This document shows, piece by piece, positions 35,843 to 45,949 of a stretch of DNA of 55,992 nucleotides (position 1 is its first letter; every line of letters starts with the position of its first letter). Both the position numbers and the translations under genes were made by a program. Source of the stretch: Candidatus Binatia bacterium. GTDB lineage: Bacteria; Desulfobacterota; Binatia; HRBIN30. The notes beneath the pieces are model-generated. The model saw only the letters and a list, made by a program, of their open reading frames with translations, was not told the origin of the DNA and searched no databases. The stretch covers positions 1-55,992 of the forward strand of contig JAOAHD010000015.1 of the NCBI GenBank assembly GCA_026415395.1. The letters are read 5' to 3'.

Positions 35843-38800
35843 TCAGGCTTTCCGCACGGTAACGAAACCGCCGCGGAGGTACTGCTGCAGGGCCGGACCT
35901 TCGTTGGTGGGGCGCAGGCCTAAGGCAACCGGCCGCCATAGCCCCTTGGCTCCGAGGCCACCATCTTCGGCTTTCGTGATCTTACACATCGCTTCGCGAG
36001 GCTCACCGGTGACACAGTGAACGTCCGCTTGGAACCCTTTGGTCACCTTGTGGCCGAAGAGCTTCCGTGTGATCAACGAGTTCGTTTGGTGTGTGGGCTT
36101 TAACCACGAACGGGTGAGCGACTGGTGCGAGCCGTAACGGAAGAAGGACTGGTAGTTCGTCTCCGGGTTGTTCGCTAAACCGTCCGGCCGCGTTTCGTGG
36201 CCTTTGACCGACCCGGGTGTGGCCATGCAGCCGTTATGCCACATCCGCGTGATTCCCCGGGGTGTGCCCGGATAGTAGCGGGCACGGCACAGCAGCCGCG
36301 CCACATGGTACTCCGCTTCGCGTCCAGACTGATTCCACCCGCGGAAAGGGTTGTCGGCTGGGTCTCTGTCGACCCAAACATAGTCGCCATCGTTGATCCC
36401 GAGTTCCCGGGCATCTTCAGGGTTGATGTCAATGTATGCCTCGCCCACATGCGGCGAGCGTTGATCGCGCCGGTACATGTCGCCGAACGGACCGAAAAAG
36501 TTCGACATCAAGTCCGTGTCGATCGCCGTGGTGTGCGAGCCGTGCCGATACTTCGGCGTGTGGAACACATAGCGAAAGCCGAGCGGCACGTTGGGGTGCT
36601 GCGTTTGTAAGAGCTCTTCGGGGGCAACCACGACGTTGCGGCCTTGCCGCGCTGACCAGTCGCGCCGACCCCGATCGAAGCCATAGTCTTCGGGGGTCTT
36701 CGGCCGGATCGCAGGATGCGCCCGGGCAACGATGACATTGGGGTCGTAAAATGTGGAATCCACTGGCTCCCGGTAGACGATCAGGTTTTTCCCGCCTCGA
36801 TGAACTCGGGCTTGCCACGGTAAAACTCGAGCCGCCCCGTGCGCGTGTACCAGGGTTTGGATCCGTGGACCTGCTCCCACGAAAACGTGCGCGGATATGT
36901 CCGCGTGTTCATCAGTGCGGGAATGCCTTGAGCAGCGCGGGCCTCGAGATCTTCGAAGCGGTAACCTTTGGTCGGTGCACTCCCGTCCAAAATGCGTTGC
37001 AAGTACACTTCGACTTTGTTGGCGCGAACGAATCTCCAATGGTCGGCAAAGCGCCGGTCCCCCGTCAAATCGGCCAGGGCTTCGGACACGCCTGCATAAG
37101 TCTCCAGGTCACTGATGGTGGCAAAGGTGCGCTTCAAGGGCGTGCGCGGGAACACTTGAAGAAAAGGATTCGTGTTCGACGCCGTAAACAATGTCCGCGT
37201 ATTCACACGAGCCCGACCACCACCATTCGTTCACCACGACACACTCTTGCCGCGGCAACGTGTTGAACACGACGTCGTAATGGTACTTGGTGTTGGCAAT
37301 CTGCCAGTTGGAATTGCTCAGCCAAATTGCCTTAGTCGGCGTGGGCACGTGTGCGCCGGTCGTGAATTGTTTGTTGCCCTCGCGCAAGATGCGCTCGCCG
37401 GCGGCGTAGTAATGCAGCGATTTGTAGCGTGTGAACGCCTTCACATGGGGCGGACCCGCCGGATCGAGTTGCGGATCGAACGGATCTTCCGCCGCGTATC
37501 GTGGAACACCCGAGAGCATGGTGGTGCGGTAGTTGCCGGCGTACCAACCGACATTGCCTCCATGTTGCCCGATGTTGCCGGCGAGCGCGGCCACCAGAAA
37601 GACGGCACGATCTTTCAAGTCGTTATTGACGAACTGATTGGGCCCCATACCCATGGCGAACAGCGTCTTGCCACGATTGGCGGCAATTTGCCGCGCCAGG
37701 ATCTCGACCGCGGCGGCCGGCGCCCAAGTGATGTTCTCCACAGTTTTCAGAGTCATGGTTTCGAGCAAATACGACCGCATCAGGTCAAACACGGGGCGCA
37801 CTTCCACCGTGGCTCCGTTGACGAGCTGGACAGTGAGCGTGCCTTCCAAGGCGGGTTCGATGCCGGTTGTGCGGAAGTGCTCGCCCACGTGGTCGCATGA
37901 CACTGCGGCGGGGCCGCTCCGCTTCATATCCCACACCACGAAGTCGGCAAATTCGCCGCGCAACGCTGCGGGAACTTGGATGCCGTTTTCGCCGGTGTGG
38001 GTGGCGGTTTTTCTCCTTCGGGGAGGACCTTGGTCCAGTTGGCGAGCTCCGACTCGCGATAATTCGGAAACACGTCGCGCGCCAACAGGGGCTCGAGGGT
38101 ATCCAAGCGAACGAGCCGTGGCAGGTTCCGTAAACTCCCGCACAAAATCAGGATCGTACAACTTCTCCTTCACGATCACGTGAGCCAACCCGAGGGCGAG
38201 AGCGGGATCCGTTCCGGGACGGATCACCAGCACCTCGTCTCCTTTGTTGGCAGTGGCTGAGTACTCGACGGTAATCACCACGACTTTGGTTCCCCGTTGC
38301 CGCGTAGGTCATCCAGTGGCTGTCGGGCATTTTGGTCGTGATCCAGTTCATGTTCCAAACCAGCAGCAGAGCCGCGTTTTCTGCATCGAACAGCTCGAAG
38401 TCCGAAGTTTGGTCGCCATGGACCATCGGGTGACCGGGCGGCAAATCGGTGTGCCAGGAATAAGAGTCCCACAGGCTCCCGCCCTTGGCCTGGTCGGGAC
38501 CAACGTTGCGCACGTGCGCGTCCAAAAGCGCCATCAAGTTGCCCATGCGGTAGGTGCCGACAATTCGCGTCGCCCCGAGCTTGGCCATCCTGCCGCGGAA
38601 TTTCAGCGTTCGCAGCCCAGCATCCTGCATGGCTTCGACCATCGCGGGCTCGTAGCCTTGAGCAAGGAGGTTCTTCCTGCCCTCCTCGCCACTGTATGTT
38701 TGCGCGATGTTCAGCAAGGCGCGAGCGTGCAAGGCAAAGGCCTCCTCGTACGAAACCTTGACGAAACTATCCCATCCGCGGCGCATGAACTCAGCCGGAG

Positions 38801-39269
38801 GGCGGCCAGTCTTCGGATCGCGGGGGAAGCCGCGCTCGACCCAGGTTTTGAATCCTTTGCGGACAAAGGCCCCGCGCACGCGGCGGTCTCCATACAAACG
38901 CCGGCCGAGCACGAGTCCCTTTTGGCAGCAGCGCGGATCCCATCGCGGCGAGGCACGGTTGCCGGCGAGATCGGTCGCCTTCGAGTACCCGTATGTGGGC
39001 TCGATGCGCACGACTACATCGTTTTTCACGAACGCGCGCAATAAACAGTTGTGGGTGTCGTTTGGCGCACAGAGGAAGACAAACGAAGCATCATGGCTAA
39101 AAATTTCGCGGTAGAGTCGCTCGCAATCGCGATTTGGATACGATTCCAGCGGATTCCCCACTCGGATGGGCGCCAAGATGCGCAAGCCGGCAAGCAATTC
39201 CTTCGGGGCGAGCGCACTGCCAAGCCCAGCCATCGCCGCTAGTTGTAAAAATCGCCGGCGATCCATCAT
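35843..39269 (-). pseudogene. Molybdopterin catalytic (alpha) subunit of ethylbenzene/steroid-C25-dehydrogenase-like enzyme, multiply frameshifted
   Basis: The intact reading runs from ATG 39269 with a twin-arginine signal (MDRRRFLQLAAMAGLG), so the product would be periplasmic. Family blocks occur in order across three frames: NDTHNCLLRAFVKNDV (Fe-S region with His/Cys ligands), [119 protein letters not shown]-like [14 protein letters not shown] and [18 protein letters not shown]. Five joins are needed, near 38292-38295, 38124-38127, 38008-38012, 37176-37184 and 36786-36790. About 1140 codons, somewhat long for the family. Known relatives hydroxylate ethylbenzene, p-cymene or the steroid side chain without oxygen; the substrate here is unknown. 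Confidence 0.82.
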
Positions 39270-39421
39270 CGCCGAGACCTCCCTCCGCACCGAACGGCGC
39301 TATGGCCCGGGCGAGCAACAAGCGTACCGAGAGCATTCTTCCACACTCCCGGTCTCGTGCACGCCGCCGGGTTCGCACGGGCAACAATCACGCACGAAGA
39401 GCGGCGGTAGAGAGCTCCTCT

Positions 39422-40894
39422 ATAGCGAGCCGTAAGCTCCACGTACGCGAAGTCGAGTGCCTTGCCGGCAAACGTGCGGCCAACCACACTCTGGCCGAAC
39501 GCGTGGCCGTAGTAGGCGTATGCTGTCACCCGGGAATGAACCTGCTAGCTCACGCTCGCATCGACCAAGTGCGCAAGTTCCCGATGGGATCCGGTCGGCG
39601 TGCCGGAAAAACCAAAAATCCGCGCATTGCTCGCACCGCCGCCGGCATACCAAAGGTCGGCCGAATCATTGACCCTCAACCAGTGGTAGTCGACACGAGC
39701 GAGCACCTGTGCGTGCGGGCGCAGCAAGGCTTGGGCGACCAAGTCCTCGATATTCATGAGGTTGAAAAATGGTGTCTGCGCGTACACGCGCGCCGTGGGC
39801 AAGAGCTGGAAAAACGATCCATGCTCGCCATCGCTTGGGTTGTCGTCACCCGATGTTTGCGTGTACCCCACACGCAACCAAGGCGCAGCAGGCAGTGAGG
39901 GGAGTTGGTAGCCACCCTCCAAAGACCACGCCCAAGCCGCATGGTCGAGGTCACCCCAACGGCCCCGTTGCACAGCGAACCACGCCAAGACGTCGGCCTT
40001 GCCTGGCCCAACTGGGGCAATTCCCAGTGCATGTGCCCCAACTGTGTGGATTCCGATGCCCTTTTTGTCCGCTACGCGGAGGTCGCGAGGTCGGTTGTCC
40101 ACTTTGACTGGTCGATCGCGCTGATCTTCGTAGTAAAGCCAGAACACACGGGCATCGGTCGGGAACAGCTCGGGCTGCTCCTTAGCCGTCGCAGCCAAGC
40201 CAGCCACAGCAATGTCTCGCAGTTCGGGGTTCGCACTGACCTCGAAACCACCCTGGGTGGGGCGGGCAGCGAAACCGGTGAGGTTCCAGCGCGCTTCATC
40301 CCAGCTCACGCGCGCACCGTCGAAGCTGCGGGTCACGTGGGTGTACCCGAACGGCCCGACCAAGCGCTCCGCGATGCGAGCTTTTTTGAGCCATGTGAGC
40401 GCGGCGTCCTTGGGAACAGTTTCCAAGCCGTCGCCGTACTCGAAGCGGCCGAGCGCGGCACCCAATTCCGGCAACGCTGACCAGTTGCGCAAAGCGATAA
40501 AGCCTCGCTTCAGAAAAACCTCTCCTTGGTTGCGGCGCTGCGTATGGGCAAAGTACGTGACACCTGGGCCTAAATTCCCCTCCGGCGCCGGTAGGCTGGC
40601 ATCGTCCGGCAAGCCCAAAAGCTGGGTGTACTGGCTCTCTGCAACTAACTGTAGCCCGCCGTGGGTAAGTTCACCGCCAAAGCGCAGTTGGTTGCCGTAA
40701 AAAGAATAGCTTTGCGCGCCGGCATTGCTGCGTCCCAAAGCTGGCCGAAACCAGTCGACCACTTCGACGCGGATGCGATCGGAGAGTAACGGCCGGATCT
40801 CCGCGCCATCCAACGTAACCGCGCGAGCCGGCCCGAGTGACAGACCGAGCCCGGCAACAACACCTGCAACCGCGGCCGTCAGGTTCCCCCGCAT
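39422..40894 (-). pseudogene. Alginate-export-like outer-membrane porin, broken by an in-frame TAG
   Basis: From ATG 40894 (AGGAGG five bases upstream) the frame encodes a signal peptide ending near PARA, and then a beta barrel resembling the alginate_exp family: RIRVEVVDWFRPAL, SYSFYGNQLRFGGELTHGGL, LVAESQYTQLLG, RGFIALRNWSAL and ELGAALGRFEYGDG. The frame reaches TAG at 39545-39547 after LVDASVS, then continues in the same frame as QVHSRVTAYAYYGHAFGQSV and ends KALDFAYVELTARY, the expected barrel terminus with aromatic final residue. A TGG Trp codon would remove the stop. Without the last ~42 residues the barrel would lack its final strands and C-terminal signal. It is the first gene of the molybdoenzyme block. 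Confidence 0.75.
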
Positions 40895-41243
40895 GATTCC
40901 TCCTCGCAATATTCGAGTTTGCTAGCCGACGTCGTGCCGCCGGCGATCCGTCATGCAACTCACGGACCGAATGAGCGGAGTTCGCATGTGGAAGAAATTT
41001 TGGGAAAGTGCGATTAGGCAGGGGCTTTTCTGCACCCACTGCGTGCGCATTCAGTCCCCGCGCCAACATGGCAGCAGGCCGTGGCAGCATTTGTCCTTGC
41101 GCCAGCGGCTGTAGCCGCGGGCTCAGCGAGGCGCGATCGCGCGGCACTCTCGGGCCAGCGCGCAGGCCTAACCTCCGTGCGACTTCGGGCATGGATGTGT
41201 TGTCCAATAGATAAGGAGGGAGAGGCGCGATAGAATCGACGGC
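40895..41243. other. Divergent intergenic region between the porin pseudogene and aceE
   Basis: About 350 bases between divergent genes; promoters of both the molybdoenzyme block and aceE should lie here. I see no clear boxes, repeat or RNA gene. A ribosome-site-like AAGGAGGGAG occurs about 20 bases upstream of the aceE ATG, farther than usual. Confidence 0.4.
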
Positions 41244-43787
41244 ATGGAACTCACCCACGGAACATTGAAGATCGTTGCGAGCCTCAACACGCCTTACATC
41301 AACACCATCCCGGTGGAGGAGCAGCCACCGTATCCTGGCGACCTCGAGATCGAGCGCCGCATCCGGAACATCATTCGCTGGAACGCCATGGCGATGGTGG
41401 TCCACGCCAACAAAGAGTACCCCGGCATCGGCGGGCACATTTCGACTTTTGCGTCGGTCGCAACGCTGTTCGAAGTTGGGTTCAACCACTTCTTCCGCGC
41501 ACCCTCTCCGGACTATCCCGGCGATCAAGTGTTTTTCCAAGGGCATGCCTCCCCTGGCGTGTACGCCCGTGCCTTCCTCGAAGGGCGACTCACCGAGCAG
41601 CACTTGCTTGCCTTTCGACGGGAGTTTGCCCCTGGAGGGGGCCTCGCCTCCTATCCCCACCCGTGGTGTATGCCGGAGTTCTGGCAGTTCCCGACCGTGT
41701 CGATGGGGCTTTCGCCCATTACCTCGATCTACCAGGCCCGCTTCAATCGCTACCTGCGCGCCCGTGGCCTGATTGCTCACGACGGCGGGCGGGTATGGGC
41801 GTTCTTGGGCGATGGCGAGATGGACGAACCGGAAGCAGTGGGAGCACTCACACTGGCAGCCCGCGAGGAACTCGACAACCTGACCTGGGTCATCAATTGC
41901 AACTTGCAGCGACTCGACGGGCCGGTGCGTGGCAACGGCAAGATCATCCAGGAGCTGGAAGCCTTATTTCGTGGGGCTGGCTGGAACGTGATCAAGGTGA
42001 TTTGGGGCAGCGATTGGGACCCACTGCTCGCGCGCGACAAGAAGGGGCTGCTCGTGCAACGGATGAACGAGGTGGTGGACGGGCAGTACCAAAAATACAC
42101 GGTGGAGTCCGGTGCCTACATCCGCGAACACTTCTTCGGGGTTCACCCTGAGCTGCTCGAGCTGGTCGCTGATCTTACCGATGCCAAGCTCCGCAAGCTC
42201 CGTCGTGGCGGACACGACCCAGAAAAAATCTACGCGGCGTACAAGGCGGCCACCGAGCACCGCGGGCGGCCAACCGTGATTTTGGCCAAAACGATCAAAG
42301 GCTACGGGCTGGGCGAAGCTGGCGAGGGGCGCAACGTCACGCACCAACAGAAGAAGCTCAACGAAAAAGAGCTGCGCTCGTTTCGCGATCGGTTGGGCAT
42401 TCCCATCAGCGATGCCGAGCTCGTCGAAACTCCTTTTTATAAGCCGCCCGCGGACAGCGAAGAGATCGAGTACTTGCTGGAGCGCCGCCGCGCGCTTGGC
42501 GGCTTCGTTCCTAGCCGACGTCGGCACATCGTGAGCCTTCCGCCGCCACCGAAGTCGATCTTCGAGGAGTATTATCAAGGCTCCGGGAGCCGTGAGGTCG
42601 CCACCACGATGGTGCTCGTGCGCATGCTGCGGCAGCTCATGAGCGATTCGGAAATCGGCCGCTTGATCGTTCCCATCGTTGCCGACGAGGCACGCACGTT
42701 CGGGATGGACGCACTTTTTCGCAAGTTCGGCATCTACTCGCCCAAGGGCCAGCTTTACGAACCGGTGGACTCCGATGTGGTTGCCTACTACCGCGAAGCC
42801 ACCGACGGCCAACTGCTCGAGGAAGGCATTACCGAGGCCGGCGCCATGGCCTCGTTCCAAGCTGCGGGCACGGCCTATTCCACGCACGGAGTGAACACCA
42901 TTCCGTTCTTCTTCTTCTACTCCATGTTCGGCTTCCAGCGCATTGGCGACCTCATCTGGCAAAATGCCGATGCGCGCGGCAAGGGCTTTCTCATCGGCGC
43001 CACTTCTGGACGCACCACGCTCGCGGGCGAGGGGTTGCAACATCAGGACGGTCACAGCCACGTGCTCGCCAGCACCGTACCCACCGTGCATGCCTACGAT
43101 CCAGCGTTTGCCTACGAAATTGCGGTGATTGTCGAAGAAGGCCTACGGCGAATGTACCGCGAGCAGGAAGACTGCTTTTACTACCTCACCGTCACCAACG
43201 AGCTCTATCGGCAGCCGCCCATGCCCGAGGGGGTGCGGGAAGGCATCTTGCGCGGCTGCTACAAGCTGCAGGCCGCCGATCCCGTGGGAGAATGGCCCCA
43301 CGTGCACTTGTTCGCCAGCGGTGCGATTTTGCGCGAAGCCTGCCGCGCGCAAGATTTGCTCGCCGAGCGACAGATCGCCGCTCACGTGTGGAGCGTAACG
43401 AGCTGGACCGAACTCCGGCGCGACGCGCTTGCTTGTCGGCGCTGGAACATGCTGCACCCCCTGGCCACACCGCGCCGCTCGTATTTGGAAACTGTGCTGG
43501 CGGATGAACCTTACCCGGTGGTGGCGGTCAGCGACTACATGAAGGTGCTGGGCGATGCCCTCGCGCCGTTTGTCCCCGCAGGCCTCTTCGCGCTCGGTAC
43601 TGACGGATTCGGCCGCAGCGACGAGCGGAAAACCCTGCGCCGCTACTTCGAGGTGGACGCCGAATGCATCACCGTGGCCGCGCTCTCGGTACTCGCCGAA
43701 CGTGGGATGGTGGCGCCGGAAATTGTGGCGCAAGCAATCGAGGATTTCGGTATCGATCCGGGAAAACCCGACCCGGCACGGAATTAG
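41244..43787 (+). CDS. aceE: Pyruvate dehydrogenase E1 component, homodimeric AceE type
   Basis: AceE decarboxylates pyruvate with thiamine diphosphate and passes the acetyl group to the E2 lipoyl domain. The 847-residue product shows IRRNAMAMV-like IIRWNAMAMVVHAN, GIGGHISTFASVATLFEVGFNHFF, GHASPGVYARAFLEGRL, the thiamine diphosphate motif GDGEMDEPEAVGALTLAARE...NLTWVINCNLQRLDGPV (about residues 189-225), GQYQKYTVESGAYIREHFFG and TSGRTTLAGEGLQHQDGHS. It is near the E. coli length (887). No E2 or E3 gene is adjacent. Its stop overlaps, tail to tail, the radical SAM gene. Confidence 0.95.
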   Translation: MELTHGTLKIVASLNTPYINTIPVEEQPPYPGDLEIERRIRNIIRWNAMAMVVHANKEYPGIGGHISTFASVATLFEVGFNHFFRAPSPDYPGDQVFFQGHASPGVYARAFLEGRLTEQHLLAFRREFAPGGGLASYPHPWCMPEFWQFPTVSMGLSPITSIYQARFNRYLRARGLIAHDGGRVWAFLGDGEMDEPEAVGALTLAAREELDNLTWVINCNLQRLDGPVRGNGKIIQELEALFRGAGWNVIKVIWGSDWDPLLARDKKGLLVQRMNEVVDGQYQKYTVESGAYIREHFFGVHPELLELVADLTDAKLRKLRRGGHDPEKIYAAYKAATEHRGRPTVILAKTIKGYGLGEAGEGRNVTHQQKKLNEKELRSFRDRLGIPISDAELVETPFYKPPADSEEIEYLLERRRALGGFVPSRRRHIVSLPPPPKSIFEEYYQGSGSREVATTMVLVRMLRQLMSDSEIGRLIVPIVADEARTFGMDALFRKFGIYSPKGQLYEPVDSDVVAYYREATDGQLLEEGITEAGAMASFQAAGTAYSTHGVNTIPFFFFYSMFGFQRIGDLIWQNADARGKGFLIGATSGRTTLAGEGLQHQDGHSHVLASTVPTVHAYDPAFAYEIAVIVEEGLRRMYREQEDCFYYLTVTNELYRQPPMPEGVREGILRGCYKLQAADPVGEWPHVHLFASGAILREACRAQDLLAERQIAAHVWSVTSWTELRRDALACRRWNMLHPLATPRRSYLETVLADEPYPVVAVSDYMKVLGDALAPFVPAGLFALGTDGFGRSDERKTLRRYFEVDAECITVAALSVLAERGMVAPEIVAQAIEDFGIDPGKPDPARN

Positions 43788-44998
43788 CCGACACTGCGCC
43801 CCGACAGTGCCCTGCACTGGCCTCGCTGCCGCGGCTGGTAGAGGCACAACGGCTCCTCGGCGAGGGGATCGCCGAATTCAGCGAAGGCCCGCGCGCGCGA
43901 GCCGCCGCATACGCGGGCAAATTCGCATTCGCGGCATTTTCCGCGCCACTGCCGAACGTCACGCAAGGCTCGCAGCAGGGGTGAAGTGCGATAGATGTCA
44001 GCCAGCCCGGCCTCGCGCACGTGCCCGACAACCAGCGGCAAAAATCCACTCGGGTACACCTCGCCGATGTGCGAGATAAACAAGAGACCACGACCGTCGG
44101 TAACCCCCTGGAGTGCCCCCGGCATATCGTTCGGGGCATCCTGGGGGATGGTACCCAACAAGGGCAACACGCCGGCTGCTTGGCGGCGGCGTTCCGCCAC
44201 CTGCCGTTGCAACACGTAGCGGCGATAGTGGGGGGCCGCAGTGGTTCGCACTTGAAACGGCACTCGCTGCGAAAGCTCGTAGAGGAAAGCGAACACGTCT
44301 TCGAACTCCTGAGCGGTCAGTTGATCCGTGGCCTGCGCCCGCCCCACCCGCACCAGAAAAAACAAGCTCCAAGTGACGGCGCCGAGCTCGCCGACCAACT
44401 GGCTCATGCGTTCGAGCTGGTGCACATTGCGGCGCGTTACCGTGGTGTTGATCTGGGTCGCAAGGCCGCATGCTCGGGCCGCACCCAACGCGGCCACACT
44501 CCACGCAAACGAACCCGGCTGTTGGCGGAAAGCATCGTGCGTGGGTGCATCCGGGCCATCGAGGCTCAGCCCCATCCGGCGCACACCATGAGCGCGGAAG
44601 CGGCGCACGACGTCTGCGGTTAGCAGCGGCGTTCCGCTCGGAGTGATGGCGACATTCAGACCCAATTCGACGGCGTGGTCGATGAGCGCGAATAAGTCAG
44701 GCCGCCGCAACGGATCCCCACCCGTAAAAATGAACACGGGGCTTCCCAACTCGCGCACCTGTGCGAGCAAGCGCTTTCCTTCCCCCGTGGTCAGTTCGCG
44801 TGGGTCGCGCTGCCGCTGGGCATCCGCGCGGCAATGCACGCAGCGCAGATCACACGCGCGCGTGACTTCCCAGATGACCGTAAACGGAGCCTGGTCGAGG
44901 TCGATTCCGGCAAGCTTGCGCGGCTTACTCCCGGCAGCAGTCGAGTTCATCGCCAGCAACTCTATCAATTGCGGTGCCAGCTTTGCCGCCACGTCCAT
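43784..44998 (-). CDS. Radical SAM/SPASM protein (TIGR04053-like)
   Basis: The 404-residue product has the radical SAM cluster CDLRCVHC, followed by RADAQRQRDPRELTTGEG, VFIFTGGDPLRRPDL, ITPSGTPLL and MGLSLDGPDAPTHD. The C-terminal part carries the SPASM-like cysteines CRECEFARVCGGSRARAF and ends in CLYQP. This order matches a sporadically distributed family (TIGR04053) whose role is unknown, related to heme-synthesis-type (AhbC/AhbD) and peptide-modifying SPASM enzymes. No precursor peptide is recognisable nearby. It overlaps the aceE stop by 4 bp, tail to tail. Confidence 0.85.
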   Translation of the reverse strand: MDVAAKLAPQLIELLAMNSTAAGSKPRKLAGIDLDQAPFTVIWEVTRACDLRCVHCRADAQRQRDPRELTTGEGKRLLAQVRELGSPVFIFTGGDPLRRPDLFALIDHAVELGLNVAITPSGTPLLTADVVRRFRAHGVRRMGLSLDGPDAPTHDAFRQQPGSFAWSVAALGAARACGLATQINTTVTRRNVHQLERMSQLVGELGAVTWSLFFLVRVGRAQATDQLTAQEFEDVFAFLYELSQRVPFQVRTTAAPHYRRYVLQRQVAERRRQAAGVLPLLGTIPQDAPNDMPGALQGVTDGRGLLFISHIGEVYPSGFLPLVVGHVREAGLADIYRTSPLLRALRDVRQWRGKCRECEFARVCGGSRARAFAEFGDPLAEEPLCLYQPRQRGQCRALSGRSVG

Positions 44999-45076
44999 GC
45001 ATGGATCGCAGCCGACGGCATTCTCGAATTTGCTCGGCCCGAAGCAAAAACCCTGGCGTCGAGGTTACCGAGCCGC

Positions 45077-45916
45077 CTAGGGATCGCGGTAACCGACCAG
45101 CTCGAACCAACGCTCGAGCGGAAAGAGGCGTTGCAGATGGTTGCGCAGCGTACCCTCGGCGCGCAGCAGGGAGTACGTTTCCGCTAACGCTCGAGCAGCA
45201 CTGAGAAGCGGCGCCAGCGGAGTCACGATGATTTGGAAGCCAAGCGCGAAGAGTTCCTCAGGGCTCAGCAGCGGTGTACGGCCGAATTCCACCATGTTCG
45301 CCACTTTGATCCCGGGCACCTCGCGGCCGATGCGGCCAAGCTCCGCGATCGACTCCGGCGCCTCGACGAACACAGCGTCGGCGCCGGCTTCGAGGGCAGC
45401 ACGGGCCCGTCGGAGCGCCTCGTCGAGGCCGAGCACGGCAAGAGCGTCGGTGCGGGCAACTAAAAATAACTCGTTGCCCAGGGGATGTTCCCGCACCGCG
45501 CGAAGTTTGGCGAGCCACTCGTCGGCGTCCACCACCTGCTTCCCGCGCATGTGCCCGCAGCGCTTGGGCCACACCTGATCCTCCAAAAACAGGCCAGCAG
45601 CACCTGCCCGATGGTAGAGCTCCACGGTGCGCTGCACGTTGGCCACGCTGCCGTACCCAGTGTCGGCGTCGACCAGTACCGGCCGATCAGTGAGCCGGCA
45701 CAGCCGTCGGGCAGCATCGGCCATTTCCGTTTGGGTAAGCAAGCCAATGTCCGGCTCTCCGAGGAGCGATGCGGCAACACTAAAACCCCCAATGAACATC
45801 GCCTCGAAACCGGCATTGTGGGCAAGGCGTGCGGAGATGCCATCGTAAATGCCGCCCATGACCAAAGGCCCCTGGGTTCTAAGAAGCAACTGCTGCATAC
45901 GCTCCCGCCCGTGCAT
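45077..45916 (-). CDS. Isocitrate lyase/PEP mutase family protein
   Basis: The 279-residue product has the family layout: GGIYDGISARLAHNAGFEAMFIGGF, LVDADTGYGSVANVQRTVELY (metal-binding Asp residues), AGLFLEDQVWPKRCGHMRGK, where KRCGH is the catalytic Cys motif of (2-methyl)isocitrate lyases, ARTDALAVLGLDEALRRA and VANMVEFGRTPLLSPEE. Size and motif fit a methylisocitrate-lyase-like or carboxyvinyl-carboxyphosphonate-type enzyme; the substrate cannot be fixed. The MmgE/PrpD protein at 14-16 kb could in principle act in the same methylcitrate route, but the two are 30 kb apart and no prpC is seen. Confidence 0.85.
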   Translation of the reverse strand: MHGRERMQQLLLRTQGPLVMGGIYDGISARLAHNAGFEAMFIGGFSVAASLLGEPDIGLLTQTEMADAARRLCRLTDRPVLVDADTGYGSVANVQRTVELYHRAGAAGLFLEDQVWPKRCGHMRGKQVVDADEWLAKLRAVREHPLGNELFLVARTDALAVLGLDEALRRARAALEAGADAVFVEAPESIAELGRIGREVPGIKVANMVEFGRTPLLSPEELFALGFQIIVTPLAPLLSAARALAETYSLLRAEGTLRNHLQRLFPLERWFELVGYRDP

Positions 45917-45949
45917 GACACACCCCTTTCCACTGGACCGATTGGCAAA

